Source: Lactobacillus laiwuensis (GTDB taxonomy: Bacteria > Bacillota > Bacilli > Lactobacillales > Lactobacillaceae). Taken from it: a stretch of DNA of 64,000 bases. Shown piece after piece: positions 17,465-27,782 of the stretch (position 1 is its first letter; every line of letters starts with the position of its first letter). The notes beneath the pieces were generated by a model. The model worked only from the letters and a program-made list of their open reading frames with translations. It did not search any database and was not told the origin of the DNA. The stretch spans positions 248,001 through 312,000 of the forward strand of contig NZ_BPPB01000001.1 of assembly GCF_019972835.1 (NCBI RefSeq). Reading direction: 5' to 3'. A program made the position numbers and the translations under genes.

Positions 17465-18379
17465 ATGACTTACGTAAAAAATCGTTTGCGGCGAACAATG
17501 ATGTTTGTACCGGGAAATAATCCAGCTATGGTTAAGGATGCCGGTTTCTATGGTGCCGACTCTATTATGTTGGATTTGGAAGATGCAGTATCTCTAACTG
17601 AAAAAGATGCAGCAAGAATGTTAGTATTTAATGCTATTAAAACTGTTGATTTTGGTGGTGCAGAAGTAGTTGTCAGAATTAATGGGCAAGATACGCCTTT
17701 TTATGACGAAGATGTAAAGGCAATGGTTCGAGCAGGAGTTGATGTTATTCGTCTGCCAAAAACAGAATCAGCTGCAATGATTAAAAAATTAGTAGCTGAT
17801 ATGGAAAAGGCAGAAGAAGAATATGGCGTCGAAAAAGGCTCTATTGGCGTAATGGCTGCGATTGAAAGTGCTAAAGGTGTTCTTAATGCACCTGAAATTG
17901 CAACGGCCACACCATTAATGATGGGTTTGGCAGTTTCTGGCGAAGATTATACTGCTGATATGCACACTCACCGTTATCCTGACGGACGTGAACTTGAATT
18001 TGCTCGTAATATGGTTTTACAAGCTGCTAGAGCTGCAGATGTTTATGCCTTTGATACAGTTTTTTCAAATATGAATGACACAGAAGGATTTTACCGCGAG
18101 ACAAAATATATTTATGAACTTGGTTATGATGGTAAGTCTTTGGTCAATCCACGTCAAATTCCAATGGTTAATAAAGTATTCAACCCAACTAAAGACGAAA
18201 TTGAAAATGCTCTTGCTGTGCAAAATGCAATTCAGGAAGCAAAAGCAAAGGGCTCTGGAGTAATTTCGATGAACGGTAAGATGGTTGACAAACCTGTAGT
18301 TGAAAAAGCTGATCGCGTTATTGAAACAGCAAAAGCTTCGAATTTAATTGATGAGGAGGGTAATTACATTGGAGAATAA
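17465..18379 (+). CDS. citE: citrate lyase beta subunit (citryl-ACP lyase)
   Basis: 304 residues. CitE splits citryl-ACP into oxaloacetate and acetyl-ACP. Family motifs: [14 protein letters not shown] at the start, [17 protein letters not shown] (Mg2+ and substrate region), RLPKTESA and [19 protein letters not shown], all of the HpcH/HpaI TIM-barrel type. The RBS GGAGGT lies at the end of citD, 7-8 nt before the ATG. Its 3' end overlaps the citF start by 11 bp. Confidence 0.96.
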   Translation: MTYVKNRLRRTMMFVPGNNPAMVKDAGFYGADSIMLDLEDAVSLTEKDAARMLVFNAIKTVDFGGAEVVVRINGQDTPFYDEDVKAMVRAGVDVIRLPKTESAAMIKKLVADMEKAEEEYGVEKGSIGVMAAIESAKGVLNAPEIATATPLMMGLAVSGEDYTADMHTHRYPDGRELEFARNMVLQAARAADVYAFDTVFSNMNDTEGFYRETKYIYELGYDGKSLVNPRQIPMVNKVFNPTKDEIENALAVQNAIQEAKAKGSGVISMNGKMVDKPVVEKADRVIETAKASNLIDEEGNYIGE

Positions 18380-19907
18380 AGTAAAGCGCAATTTGCCAGA
18401 TGATTTGATGACTGATATGAATCTAAAACCATTTAAGTCTGTTGTAGTTGGCAATCCTGAAGTAAAGAGAGTTGCACCCAAAGTGCAAGTTACCACCGGC
18501 GAATCAAAAGTGGTCGACTCTTTAGAGGAAGTTATCAAAAAGACACTAAAAGACGGTATGACCATTTCGTTTCACCATCACTTTAGAAATGGCGATTTTG
18601 CTTTTAACAAAGTAATGGATTTAATTATTAAAATGGGTTACAAAAATCTAACTTTAGCTCCTTCTTCTTTGACTGGTGTTATGAATGACAAAGTAATTGA
18701 AGCAATTAAAAAGGGTGTCATTACCAATATTACTTCTTCTGGAATGAGAGGCAGCTTAGGGGATTTTGTTTCCCATGGTGGACTGAAGAATCCAGTGATT
18801 TTCCGTTCTCACGGAAACCGTGCGCGTTCAATTGAAGAAGGAGAAATCAAAATTGATGTTGCCTTTTTAGGTGTCCCTAATTCTGATCCTGCAGGAAACG
18901 CTAATGGTCAAGAAGGAGATGCCGTATTCGGTTCTTTAGGATACGCATTGATTGACTCTCAATATGCGAATAAAGTAGTTTTATTGACAGACAACATTGT
19001 TGATTATCCAAATACTCCAGCTTCTATTAAACAAACTCAGGTCGATTACGTTGTTAAGGTTGATCAAATAGGTGACGCGGATAAAATTGGTTCAGGAGCG
19101 ACTCGTTTTACTAAAGATCCAAAAGAGCTGAAGATTGCGCAAACCGTTAATCAGGTAATTACTAATTCACCTTATTATAAGCAAGGATTTTCTTTTCAGA
19201 CAGGATCTGGCGGAGCTGCTCTTGCTGTGACCAGATATTTAAGAGAATCAATGTTAAAAGATGGCATCACAGCATCGTTTGCTCTAGGTGGCATTACCAA
19301 GCCCACAACCGACCTACTTGAGGAAGGCCTGGTCAAAAAAATTATGGATGTGCAGGATTTTGATAAAGGTGCTGCTGCATCAATGGCTAAGAATAAAAAT
19401 CAACAAGAGATTGATGCATCTTGGTACGCCGATCCTCACAATAAAGGGGCAGTAGTTAATAATTTAGATGTTGCTATTCTTTCGGCTTTACAGATTGATA
19501 CAGATTTCAACGTTAACGTAATGACCGGTTCTGATGGTGTTATCCGTGGTGCTATTGGTGGTCACCAAGATGCAGCTGCAGCCAAAATGACTATTATTAC
19601 TGCTCCATTGGTACGCGGACGAAATGCGACTGTTGTTCCAGCAGTTGAAACAGTTGTAACTCCTGGTGATTCAATTGATGTTTTGGTAACTGAAAGAGGA
19701 ATTGCAATTAATCCACGTCGTAAGGATCTCATAGATGCTTTTGCCAAAGTGCCTGAACTTAATGTAGTTGATATTAAGGAACTTCAAAAAATGGCTCAAC
19801 AGCAAGTTGGAGTTCCAAAACCACTGGCATATACTGATCGGACTGTTGCTCTTATTCAGTATCGAGACGGCACAATTATTGATACTATTAAGCAAGTAAA
19901 AGACTAA
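18369..19907 (+). CDS. citF: citrate lyase alpha subunit (citrate CoA-transferase)
   Basis: 512 residues. CitF exchanges acetyl for citrate on the carrier thioester. Recognised by [45 protein letters not shown] and [14 protein letters not shown]. The start is TTG 18369 (Met-Glu-Asn-Lys), with GAGGAGGG at 18353-18360 and an 8-nt spacer. Longer forms from 18348 or 18351 would include the RBS and are rejected. It overlaps citE. A strong hairpin follows the stop, separating it from citX. Confidence 0.95.
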   Translation: MENKVKRNLPDDLMTDMNLKPFKSVVVGNPEVKRVAPKVQVTTGESKVVDSLEEVIKKTLKDGMTISFHHHFRNGDFAFNKVMDLIIKMGYKNLTLAPSSLTGVMNDKVIEAIKKGVITNITSSGMRGSLGDFVSHGGLKNPVIFRSHGNRARSIEEGEIKIDVAFLGVPNSDPAGNANGQEGDAVFGSLGYALIDSQYANKVVLLTDNIVDYPNTPASIKQTQVDYVVKVDQIGDADKIGSGATRFTKDPKELKIAQTVNQVITNSPYYKQGFSFQTGSGGAALAVTRYLRESMLKDGITASFALGGITKPTTDLLEEGLVKKIMDVQDFDKGAAASMAKNKNQQEIDASWYADPHNKGAVVNNLDVAILSALQIDTDFNVNVMTGSDGVIRGAIGGHQDAAAAKMTIITAPLVRGRNATVVPAVETVVTPGDSIDVLVTERGIAINPRRKDLIDAFAKVPELNVVDIKELQKMAQQQVGVPKPLAYTDRTVALIQYRDGTIIDTIKQVKD

Positions 19908-19920
19908 TTATTTATTTTAA

Positions 19921-19962
19921 AAAAAGTGTGAGAATGAGCTTTAACTTGTTCTCACATTTTTT
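19921..19962 (+). terminator. intrinsic terminator between citF and citX
   Basis: TGTGAGAA (19927-19934) pairs with TTCTCACA (19949-19956), flanked by A5 on the left and T6 on the right. Located inside an otherwise continuous operon, it should reduce transcription into citX. Confidence 0.8.
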
Positions 19963-19980
19963 AGTTATAATATAAAAAAA

Positions 19981-20541
19981 GTGAATACCAGAATGATAAA
20001 ATCAATTTTTAATGTGGGTCAGCCTCAGAGTATAACCGATGTACTGCAAAATAAAGATGAACGTGTCAAACTTCAACAACAAATCTTGCAAAAGTTCCCA
20101 GAGACAACATTATTGGATGTTAAATTGAACATACCAGGTCCTATTAAAAACAATCGTTATTTAGAGAAAATATTTGCCGAAGGTATTTTTGACTTAGAGA
20201 AAGTTTTTCAAAGTAGTAATTTACCTTTTATTCTTTATGAACATTGGGAAAAGGTGACAGGCCCCGAAAATTTTTACCTTGTCAATTGTAACTACAGAGT
20301 TGTAAAAGAAAAAGCAGTTGAATTTGAGGATCATAAAAAAATAAATCGACTTTTTGATGCTGATGTTTTAATTAATAAACAAAAACAGGCTATATCCCGC
20401 AAAGAATTAGGTATGCCCGTTCGTAAATGTTTTTTATGTTCAAGACCTGCTAAAGAATGTGCTCGTTCAAGAAGACATTCAGTCACGGAATTACAAGATT
20501 ATATCACCAATTTGTATAGGCAGGAGATATCCTCTAATTAA
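19981..20541 (+). CDS. citX: holo-citrate lyase synthase (apo-CitD phosphoribosyl-dephospho-CoA transferase)
   Basis: Up to 186 residues. CitX attaches the prosthetic group to CitD. PGPIKNNRYLEKIF and the C-terminal RKCFLCSRPAKECARSRRH, with its cysteines, are family signatures. The start is uncertain: GTG 19981 or ATG 19993 (182 residues). Neither has a good RBS, but TATAAT at 19966-19971 would put a transcription start almost on the GTG, so the message may be leaderless. Unlike some relatives it is not fused to CitG, and no citG is in the window. Confidence 0.9.
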   Translation: MNTRMIKSIFNVGQPQSITDVLQNKDERVKLQQQILQKFPETTLLDVKLNIPGPIKNNRYLEKIFAEGIFDLEKVFQSSNLPFILYEHWEKVTGPENFYLVNCNYRVVKEKAVEFEDHKKINRLFDADVLINKQKQAISRKELGMPVRKCFLCSRPAKECARSRRHSVTELQDYITNLYRQEISSN

Positions 20542-20543
20542 AA

Positions 20544-21488
20544 CTAGAGAGTATTATTCTTATGTAAAACTCTTTCTGCTATTCCACTAGTAGTGATTAA
20601 GTGGGTAATTACTCCTGTTCTTAAAGCTCCTAAAAGAGCGTCTTCTTTAAAGCGATTCCTGACTATGACAAAGCGATCAGGAATTGCAAAAATATTGGAA
20701 AGGCTGATTCCTGAAATATGTGGCTCAATGGGACTATAAAAGCGTCCCTTAATATCATAAGGTCTACCAAAAATAATTCCCGCTAATTGATTTTTCTTAA
20801 GACCAGGGAAAAGTTTATCTGCATAATAGTCCATAAAGAATTGACCGGATTCTAATGATTGCATTGTTCCGATGCTTGCAAATACCAGGTCAATCTGAGA
20901 AAAATATTTTTCTATGTATTCATAGTACGGTTCTTTATGAACCTTTTTTACTAAAGTGGGATCAATAGCATAAAGAGGAGCAGGAAAAGTGAGACATTTT
21001 GCGCTGAATTTATTGGCAGCATGCTGAATTAATGGTTGTTTACGTTTACTGGCATTTACCACTTGCCCTAATAGCTGCACAAACGTTAGATCATCGCGTG
21101 TTTCTGCTGAAAAATCATCAATAATGTCTCTTAAGAGAGTTCCCCAAGTTAAGCCGACAACATGAGCTGAATTAATGTAATTTTGTATTTGCTTAGCTGC
21201 ATAGTTAACAATCATTTCATTATCTTGGTTTTTGGTTTCTTTATCTTCTAAAATATAAACTTCTTTCAAACCGAAAAGCCTTTGAAATTCACGCTCAAGT
21301 TTTTGTGATCGCTTGGGGCTTTGATAAATACTGATTTTTACTATTCCTTTATCTTCAGCTTCATCTATTGCTTTAGCTATAAGATAGCGGGAGAGATTAT
21401 ACTTTTTCGAGATTTCTGCAATGTTCAGCTTGCTCAAAAAATAGTCGTGTGCGATGTTCGCAAGTTGTTCATCTGTTAACAATGTCAT
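20544..21488 (-). CDS. citI: SorC family transcriptional regulator, CitI-like
   Basis: 314 residues. An N-terminal helix-turn-helix (about 8-55: LSKLNIAEISKKYNLSRYLIAKAIDEAE) is followed by a SorC-type sugar/acid-binding domain (VVGLTWGTLL, LVFASIGTM, IFGRPYD, GALRTGVITHLITT). CitI of Weissella and Leuconostoc is a SorC regulator that activates citrate operons when it binds citrate; position next to citX suggests the same role. It is convergent with citX, with only two bases between stop codons and no terminator visible. Likely targets are the AT-rich regions before 12175 and before 9050. Confidence 0.82.
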   Translation of the reverse strand: MTLLTDEQLANIAHDYFLSKLNIAEISKKYNLSRYLIAKAIDEAEDKGIVKISIYQSPKRSQKLEREFQRLFGLKEVYILEDKETKNQDNEMIVNYAAKQIQNYINSAHVVGLTWGTLLRDIIDDFSAETRDDLTFVQLLGQVVNASKRKQPLIQHAANKFSAKCLTFPAPLYAIDPTLVKKVHKEPYYEYIEKYFSQIDLVFASIGTMQSLESGQFFMDYYADKLFPGLKKNQLAGIIFGRPYDIKGRFYSPIEPHISGISLSNIFAIPDRFVIVRNRFKEDALLGALRTGVITHLITTSGIAERVLHKNNTL

Positions 21489-21613
21489 TTGTTTTTTCCT
21501 ATTCTTTATACTTTTTATTTGTTTTAATTATATTAGAAAGAACGGTTTAATACTATAACTTAAGCAACTCTTTAGAAGAAAAATTTTCGGGATACGAAAT
21601 TTAAATTCTGCTT

Positions 21614-22114
21614 TTATTCAAGTAAATCACAAAATTTTGCATGTGTGATTTTTTGCAAATCTTGAGGATTTAAAAACACGCTCCGGCCAATTTTGCCACT
21701 GGAAACAGCAATTTCATTTTCGCTGATCATGCTATTATCAAGAAAAATAGGAAAATGATGTTTAAAATAGATGCCAATGGGAGTATTAGCCCCATGTACA
21801 TAACCGGTAGTCTTTTCTAAATCTTTCAGAGGCAACATTTCACATTTTTTATTACCGGAGTTTTTGGCAAGTTTTTTCATGCTCAAATGCTCGGTTACTG
21901 GTATTACCGCTACTAAAGTCGACGTCTTATTTCCACAGCACACCAAAGTTTTATAGACCAAATGTTCATTCTCGTTTAAAATGGATGTATCCATTTTTGC
22001 CACACCGCCTGAATCTTCATGTGTAGCAAACTCTGCTTGTCGATATAGTATTTTATTCCTATCTAATATTTTTTCGACAAGCGTCTTTTCAATCTTATTT
22101 TTCTTTTTTGACAT
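21614..22114 (-). CDS. YbaK/EbsC-type Cys-tRNA(Pro)/aminoacyl-tRNA deacylase
   Basis: 166 residues from ATG 22114, preceded by AAGGTGATC; the GTG three codons upstream overlaps that RBS. The YbaK/ProX fold is recognised by VYKTLVCCGNKTSTLVAVIP and KTTGYVHGANTPIGI. These proteins hydrolyse Cys-tRNA(Pro) or related misacylated tRNAs in the cytoplasm. It is divergent from prmA across about 60 bp. Family assignment is firm; the exact tRNA substrate is inferred. Confidence 0.88.
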   Translation of the reverse strand: MSKKKNKIEKTLVEKILDRNKILYRQAEFATHEDSGGVAKMDTSILNENEHLVYKTLVCCGNKTSTLVAVIPVTEHLSMKKLAKNSGNKKCEMLPLKDLEKTTGYVHGANTPIGIYFKHHFPIFLDNSMISENEIAVSSGKIGRSVFLNPQDLQKITHAKFCDLLE

Positions 22115-22176
22115 AATGATCACCTTTTTAATGATAGCATTGATAAAAGGGAAAATAAAAGGGAGTTAAAAAAATA

Positions 22177-23121
22177 ATGAAATTGTTAATTATTAAAATA
22201 GAAACTAGTCATGAAGTTGAAGATGCATTAAATATATATAGTCATGATGTACTAAAGTGTTTGGGCACTGAAACACGGAAACGTTCAGATTTTGAACAAG
22301 CTGGTTGGGAATCTGATTCAACAATTGTTAAACTTGACGAAATAAAAGACTTACCTGAAGATTTGGAATTTTTAGCATATTTTGATATGGAACAGGATCA
22401 GGCAGAATTAGTTAAAAAGTACCAAAAAAAACTGTCTGAATTAGAGGGTTACGGTTTGAAAATAGGTCAGGCTAAAGTTACTGCTTCTTATATCAAAGAT
22501 GAAGACTGGAATACAGTGTGGCAAAAATTTTATCATCCAATTGATTTTTCCAGGCACTTGGCAATAGTACCTGAATGGGAAGAATATCAGCCAGCTTTTA
22601 AAGACCAAAACATAATCAAACTTGACCCAGGTTTGGCATTTGGAACTGGTTCACATAAGACTACTCAATTGGCACTGTTAGGACTGGAACAGATTTTAGT
22701 CAAACCAGAGACTGTTTGTGATGTTGGCACAGGCTCTGGAATTTTAGCTATTGCTTCATCTGTCTTAGGAGCAAGCTCAGTTTTAGCAACAGATATATCT
22801 GATGAGGCAATAACTGCTGCTAATGAAAATATATCTTTAAATAATTTAACTAATATAAAAGTGCAGAAGACGAACTTATTAAATCAAGTCAAAAGTAAAT
22901 ATGATATTATTGTAGCAAATATTTTGGCTGAAATTTTACTTGATTTAATTCCAGAATTGGATGAACATTTAAACTCTAATGGAAAAGTGATTTTTTCTGG
23001 GATAGATTGTGACCAGATTGAAAAAATCAAGACAGCTTTAACTGCAAATGGATTCCAAATTATATTATCAATGCAACAAGGACGTTGGATTGGGTTAATT
23101 ATTGAAAGAAAAGATAACTAA
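22177..23121 (+). CDS. prmA: ribosomal protein L11 methyltransferase
   Basis: 314 residues. The N-terminal substrate-recognition domain (about 1-120) joins a class I SAM methyltransferase domain with LDPGLAFGTGSHKTT, VCDVGTGSGILAIAS (SAM-binding glycine loop) and DIIVANILAEILLDLIPEL (NxxANI catalytic region). It trimethylates ribosomal protein L11. GGGAG lies 11 nt upstream of ATG. A small membrane protein and rel follow in the same direction. Confidence 0.96.
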   Translation: MKLLIIKIETSHEVEDALNIYSHDVLKCLGTETRKRSDFEQAGWESDSTIVKLDEIKDLPEDLEFLAYFDMEQDQAELVKKYQKKLSELEGYGLKIGQAKVTASYIKDEDWNTVWQKFYHPIDFSRHLAIVPEWEEYQPAFKDQNIIKLDPGLAFGTGSHKTTQLALLGLEQILVKPETVCDVGTGSGILAIASSVLGASSVLATDISDEAITAANENISLNNLTNIKVQKTNLLNQVKSKYDIIVANILAEILLDLIPELDEHLNSNGKVIFSGIDCDQIEKIKTALTANGFQIILSMQQGRWIGLIIERKDN

Positions 23122-23164
23122 ATAGAGTTATAATAGATAATTAAATTAGTAAGGAACTAACAAG

Positions 23165-23518
23165 TTGATTGATAAACTAAAAAATATTCCTTTTTTTAAA
23201 AAGTTAAATAGCTACAAAATTACGCCTGTAATTTGCTGGAGTATATTAGTCATGATTTTGCCACTCATATTTAGCCTGTTTTCTATAGGAACTATTTATC
23301 GCGTGGGACTGTTATTTATAATACTCAACAGCATAATTAGCTATCACATTGGCAAATTGATTAAAGCACTTAAATTAAGGCACTATTGGCTCTTGTTTTT
23401 GCCAGGCTGTTTTTGCTTAATTGTTTTATTGAAATATGCTAATTATAACTTTTTGTTTGCATTGATTTATCTCATTTTGGAAATATTTGGTCTAATGGAT
23501 AATCAAATTTACGGATAG
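23165..23518 (+). CDS. small hypothetical membrane protein
   Basis: 117 residues starting at TTG 23165, with AAGGA about 9 nt upstream. Three or four hydrophobic segments (about 20-40, 42-65, 75-90 and 92-112) alternate with short basic linkers, so it is an integral membrane protein with a positively charged N-terminus. I do not recognise a family. It lies between prmA and rel, 22 bp before rel, and may be co-transcribed with them. Confidence 0.7.
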   Translation: MIDKLKNIPFFKKLNSYKITPVICWSILVMILPLIFSLFSIGTIYRVGLLFIILNSIISYHIGKLIKALKLRHYWLLFLPGCFCLIVLLKYANYNFLFALIYLILEIFGLMDNQIYG

Positions 23519-23539
23519 TGCTAGAAGGGGCGATATTCT

Positions 23540-25780
23540 ATGTCAAAGTACATTGAAATGACACATGAACAGGTGATAGATACCTGTAAAAAATATATGA
23601 ATGATGATCAAATTGCATTTGTTGAAAAAGCATATAAATTTGCTGCAAATGCCCATAAAGATCAAAAAAGAGCCTCCGGTCAGCCATATATCGTTCATCC
23701 TACCCAAGTTGCCGGTACTCTTGCAAAACTGAGTCTTGATCCGGATACAATTGCAGCAGGATTCCTACATGATACAGTAGAAGATACGCCAGTCACTAAT
23801 GATGATATTAAGGAAAAATTTGGTAAAGATGTTGCTTTTATAGTTGATGGTGTCACTAAATTAAATAAATACCAGTATAAATCGCATCAAGAATTTTTGG
23901 CTGAAAATCACAGAAAAATGTTAATTGCAATGGCAAAAGATATTCGTGTGATTATGGTCAAATTAGCTGACAGACTGCATAATATGCATACTTTAGAGCA
24001 TTTGCGCCCTGATAAGCAGCGCCGAATTGCATCTGAGACTATGGATATTTATGCTCCCTTAGCTGATCGTTTGGGTATCGGAACAATTAAATGGGAACTT
24101 GAAGATATGAGTTTTCATTATTTGAATCCCAAGGCATATTATCGCATTGTTAATTTAATGAATCTTAAACGCAGCCAAAGGGAAAAATATATCCAAGATG
24201 CAATCAAGACACTTAAGGAAAGTTTGGATAGCCTGGGCATTAAGTACGAAATATATGGTCGACCAAAGCATATTTATTCTATTTATAAAAAAATGGTCAA
24301 CAAGCATAAAGATTTTAATGAAATTTATGACTTGTTGGCAGTGCGCGTGATTGTTAAAACGGTTAAAGACTGTTATGCAGTTTTAGGAGCAGTTCATACT
24401 AAATGGAAACCGATGCCTGGCCGGTTTAAGGACTATATTGCTGTTCCTAAGGTCAACGGCTACCAGTCGCTTCATACCACTATTATTGGTCCTGGTGGCA
24501 GACCTCTTGAAATACAAATCAGAACCGAACAAATGCATGAAGTTGCTGAATACGGTGTGGCTGCTCACTGGGCATATAAGAGGGGAAATTTTAAAGGTGT
24601 AGAACAAACCAGTTCAAATGAAAAGTTGGATATGGTCCGTGAAATTTTAGAATTAAAAGATGAAACTTCAGATGCTGACGAATTCATGAAAAGCGTTAAA
24701 AGCGAAATCTTCTCTGATCGTGTTTATGTTTTCACTCCTAAAGGTGAAGTTTATGAACTGCCAAAAGGGTCAGTTACCTTAGATTTTGCTTATGAGATTC
24801 ATACTCAAGTGGGTAGTCATGCAGTCGGAGCCAAAGTCAATGGTAAATTAGTACCTCTTGATTATAAACTGAAAAATGGCGATGTCATTGAAATAATGAC
24901 GCAGTCGAATGCTACCCCTTCACGCGACTGGGTTGATTTAGTTAAGACCTCGCGCGCACGCAACAAAATTCGCCGGTACTTTAGAAATCTTGATCGTGAC
25001 CATAGTATTGAGCAGGGCGAGCAAATGGTTGCCGACAAACTGCGTGAGCAAGGACTTTCACCCAAAGTATTTATGTCAAAAGAACATATTGAGCCACTAT
25101 TGGAGCAAATAAATTATCACACAGCAGATGAAATGTATGCTTCAATTGGTTTTGGTGATCTCTCCGCGATTGGTGTGGTTAACAGATTAACTGCGGATAT
25201 ACGCCGCGAGAATGAAAAGAAGAAGCAAAAGCAGCTTGAAGAAGAAATTCTGAATTCAGGACAAAAAGCAGTTTCGGAAAATCCACCAAGTAAAAAAGAT
25301 TCTAAGGCAATGAAGATCAAGCACAAAAATGGTGTCATGATTCAGGGCATAAGTGACTTGATGCTTCATTTGGCCAAGTGTTGCAACCCGGTTCCTGGAG
25401 ACGACATCGTTGGCTATGTTACTAAAGGTCGGGGCGTGACAATTCATCGAACAGACTGCCGTAACATTGTAAATAATGACGAAAGTAAGGGCAGACTGAT
25501 TGAAGTTCAATGGGAAAATGTTGCTGAAAACAGTGCGCAAGCATTTAATGCTAATATTGAAGTCTTCGGCTACAATCGTGGTAAATTACTTACAGATGTC
25601 ATTACAAAATTGAACACACTAACCCCAAATATTAATAATATCTCAGGCAAAGTTAATGAAGATAATATTGCTCATATATATGCTACAGTGGCAGTCAACA
25701 ATTCAGCTCAATTGGATGGCATTTTGACCAAATTAAGAGATATACCAGATGTATACCAGACGAGGAGGGCTGATAATTAA
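23540..25780 (+). CDS. rel: bifunctional (p)ppGpp synthetase/hydrolase
   Basis: 746 residues, full-length Rel. Order of domains: HD hydrolase (about 40-200, with HDTVEDTPV and [11 protein letters not shown]), synthetase (about 230-360, [34 protein letters not shown]), TGS (about 390-450, [14 protein letters not shown]), a zinc-type linker ([18 protein letters not shown]) and a C-terminal ACT domain (about 670-746). Both catalytic halves look intact. It controls the stringent response from the ribosome. RBS AGAAGGGG. The stop codon overlaps the dtd ATG by one base. Confidence 0.97.
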   Translation: MSKYIEMTHEQVIDTCKKYMNDDQIAFVEKAYKFAANAHKDQKRASGQPYIVHPTQVAGTLAKLSLDPDTIAAGFLHDTVEDTPVTNDDIKEKFGKDVAFIVDGVTKLNKYQYKSHQEFLAENHRKMLIAMAKDIRVIMVKLADRLHNMHTLEHLRPDKQRRIASETMDIYAPLADRLGIGTIKWELEDMSFHYLNPKAYYRIVNLMNLKRSQREKYIQDAIKTLKESLDSLGIKYEIYGRPKHIYSIYKKMVNKHKDFNEIYDLLAVRVIVKTVKDCYAVLGAVHTKWKPMPGRFKDYIAVPKVNGYQSLHTTIIGPGGRPLEIQIRTEQMHEVAEYGVAAHWAYKRGNFKGVEQTSSNEKLDMVREILELKDETSDADEFMKSVKSEIFSDRVYVFTPKGEVYELPKGSVTLDFAYEIHTQVGSHAVGAKVNGKLVPLDYKLKNGDVIEIMTQSNATPSRDWVDLVKTSRARNKIRRYFRNLDRDHSIEQGEQMVADKLREQGLSPKVFMSKEHIEPLLEQINYHTADEMYASIGFGDLSAIGVVNRLTADIRRENEKKKQKQLEEEILNSGQKAVSENPPSKKDSKAMKIKHKNGVMIQGISDLMLHLAKCCNPVPGDDIVGYVTKGRGVTIHRTDCRNIVNNDESKGRLIEVQWENVAENSAQAFNANIEVFGYNRGKLLTDVITKLNTLTPNINNISGKVNEDNIAHIYATVAVNNSAQLDGILTKLRDIPDVYQTRRADN

Positions 25781-26217
25781 TGCGAATTGTGATCCAAAGA
25801 GTTAACAGGGCTAGTGTAAAAATAGCTGAAAATACAGTAGGAGAAATTTCCAAGGGTTTATTACTGCTAGTTGGTTTAAAAGAAGGCGATGAAGCCGATA
25901 CTGTTAAAAAAGCCGCTGCTAAAATTGCTAAAATGCGTATCTTTGAAGATGAAAATGGTAAAACTAATTTAGCAATTAAAGATGTTGGCGGACAAATATT
26001 AAGTGTTAGTCAGTTTACTTTACTAGCAGATACCAAAAAGGGTAATCGACCAAGTTTTATTAAAGCTATGAGACCACCAAAATCAAAAGAGTTATGGGAA
26101 CAGTTCAATAAAGAATTGGAGAAACTGGGTTTAACTGTAGAAACAGGTGAATTTGGTGCTGACATGCAGGTTGATTTAGAAAATGATGGACCTTTCACAA
26201 TTGTGTTGGATTTGTAA
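25780..26217 (+). CDS. dtd: D-aminoacyl-tRNA deacylase
   Basis: 145 residues. It removes D-amino acids (and glycine mischarged to tRNA-Ala) from t[20 protein letters not shown] is the family signature; the Gly-cisPro-type motif region lies near the C-terminus ([19 protein letters not shown]). Coupled to rel by the TAATG overlap, as in many Firmicutes. An RBS (GACGAGGAGG) lies within rel. Confidence 0.96.
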   Translation: MRIVIQRVNRASVKIAENTVGEISKGLLLLVGLKEGDEADTVKKAAAKIAKMRIFEDENGKTNLAIKDVGGQILSVSQFTLLADTKKGNRPSFIKAMRPPKSKELWEQFNKELEKLGLTVETGEFGADMQVDLENDGPFTIVLDL

Positions 26218-26246
26218 ATATCATGCATGCATAGTAGTACTACAGG

Positions 26247-26275
26247 TTGACTTTTAACTGTGAAAACTATATTCT
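26247..26275 (+). promoter_or_regulatory. promoter of the hisS-aspS T-box transcript
   Basis: TTGACT (26247-26252), 17-bp spacer, TATTCT (26270-26275), placed just before the leader. Confidence 0.65.
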
Positions 26276-26280
26276 AAAAA

Positions 26281-26476
26281 AGAATTATCAATGACAAAGA
26301 CTGAAGTTTAGTATTTTTATTCAGAGACCGCCTGTTTTTGGTGAAAAGGTGGGGAAAAAACTAACTGTGACCCCTTTACCAGATAATGATCGCCTCGCGA
26401 GCGTTATTCGCAGCAGGTAAAAGGTGGTACCGTGCTAAATCAGAGCGCCCTTGATTTATTCAAGGACGTTTTTTTA
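26281..26476 (+). ncRNA. T-box riboswitch leader of hisS-aspS, Asp specifier
   Basis: Stem I contains AGAGACCGCC near 26323-26332 pairing toward GGTGG at 26349-26353. On the 3' strand the specifier position reads GAC at 26369-26371, the Asp codon, followed by CCCTTT. The antiterminator element AGGTGGTACCGTGCTAA is at about 26422-26438. The terminator CGCCCTTGA / TCAAGGACG with a T-run lies at 26447-26476. The leader should sense uncharged tRNA-Asp although the first gene is hisS. Confidence 0.9.
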
Positions 26477-26492
26477 TTAAAAGGATGATTAA

Positions 26493-27779
26493 ATGAGAGT
26501 TCAAAGACCTAAAGGAACAGTTGATATTTTGCCAGATGAATCTGGATCATGGGAAAAAGTCGAACAAATATTGCGTGACTTTTTTAAACAAGCAAATTAT
26601 CGCGAGATTCGGACACCCAGTTTTGAAAACTATAATGTTTTTTCGCGCTCGAGTGGTGAAACTTCTGATGTTGTTGAAAAAGAAATGTATGATTTTAATG
26701 ATAAAGGTGGCAGACACATTGCCTTAAGACCTGAAGGGACAGCTGGAGTTGTGCGTGCCTACGTCGAAGATAAGCTTTACGCACCAGAAATTGCCAAGCC
26801 TTTAAACGTTTATTATATTGAGTCGACATTTCGCTATGAAAGGCCTCAAGCAGGGCGCCAACGTGAATTTCACCAAATTGGCATCGAGAGTTTTGGCTCC
26901 GCAAATCCTTTGGCAGACGTAGAAACAATTGTTCTGGCTCATGATTTATTAGCCAAACTTGGTGTGAGAAATTATGAGTTACATATTAATACGCTGGGTA
27001 ATGCACAAGTTCGTCAAGATTATCATGATGCATTGGTTAATTATTTTAAACCAATTAGAGACCAGCTTTCTGATGACTCAAAAAGACGGCTCAAAAAGAA
27101 TCCTTTGCGCATTCTAGATTCTAAAGATGAACAGGATAAGCAGTTTTTACCAGATGCGCCTAAAATAGTTGATTATTTGGATCAAGAATCAAAAGAAAAC
27201 TTTGACCAAATTTTAAAAATGCTGGATCAATTAAAGATTAATTATGTGATTGATAATGATTTAGTTCGTGGACTTGATTATTATACCGGTGTCATTTTTG
27301 AATTCATGGTTGAAGATAAAAGCATTTGGGAATCTGCTTCAACAATCCTTGGCGGCGGTCGATATGATAACCTAGTAGAGGAATTTGACGGGCCAAGTAC
27401 TCCAGCCGTTGGTTTTGGCATTGGAGAAGAACGTTTGATGCTGGTATTACAAAAACAAAATCCCGAGCTTTTTGTAGATCAGGGCATTGATTTCTTTATT
27501 GCCAATATCGGTCAAGAAACAGAAGTAAAAACGGTTGCAATTGCTCGTTTATTGCGTAAGCAAGGTCTGAAAGTTCAATATGATGTTGATCAAAAGAAGT
27601 TAAAAGCTCAATTCAAAAAAGCGGATAGAGCTAAAGCTAAATACGTTATTACTCTTGGCGATAAAGAATTAGCTGCCAGTGTTTTAAATGTTAAGAGACT
27701 TTCTGATGCTAAAACATTTAAGTTTAATTTCAACGATCTTGAAGATATGAATGCGGTAATGAAACAATTAAAGGAATAA
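26493..27779 (+). CDS. hisS: histidyl-tRNA synthetase
   Basis: 428 residues, class II. Motif 1 region near [10 protein letters not shown], motif 2 [22 protein letters not shown], the histidine-specific [14 protein letters not shown], motif 3 [11 protein letters not shown], and a C-terminal anticodon-binding domain (about 330-428). RBS AAAAGGA. It forms an operon with aspS, 3 bp downstream, both under the T-box. Confidence 0.97.
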   Translation: MRVQRPKGTVDILPDESGSWEKVEQILRDFFKQANYREIRTPSFENYNVFSRSSGETSDVVEKEMYDFNDKGGRHIALRPEGTAGVVRAYVEDKLYAPEIAKPLNVYYIESTFRYERPQAGRQREFHQIGIESFGSANPLADVETIVLAHDLLAKLGVRNYELHINTLGNAQVRQDYHDALVNYFKPIRDQLSDDSKRRLKKNPLRILDSKDEQDKQFLPDAPKIVDYLDQESKENFDQILKMLDQLKINYVIDNDLVRGLDYYTGVIFEFMVEDKSIWESASTILGGGRYDNLVEEFDGPSTPAVGFGIGEERLMLVLQKQNPELFVDQGIDFFIANIGQETEVKTVAIARLLRKQGLKVQYDVDQKKLKAQFKKADRAKAKYVITLGDKELAASVLNVKRLSDAKTFKFNFNDLEDMNAVMKQLKE

Positions 27780-27782
27780 AAA

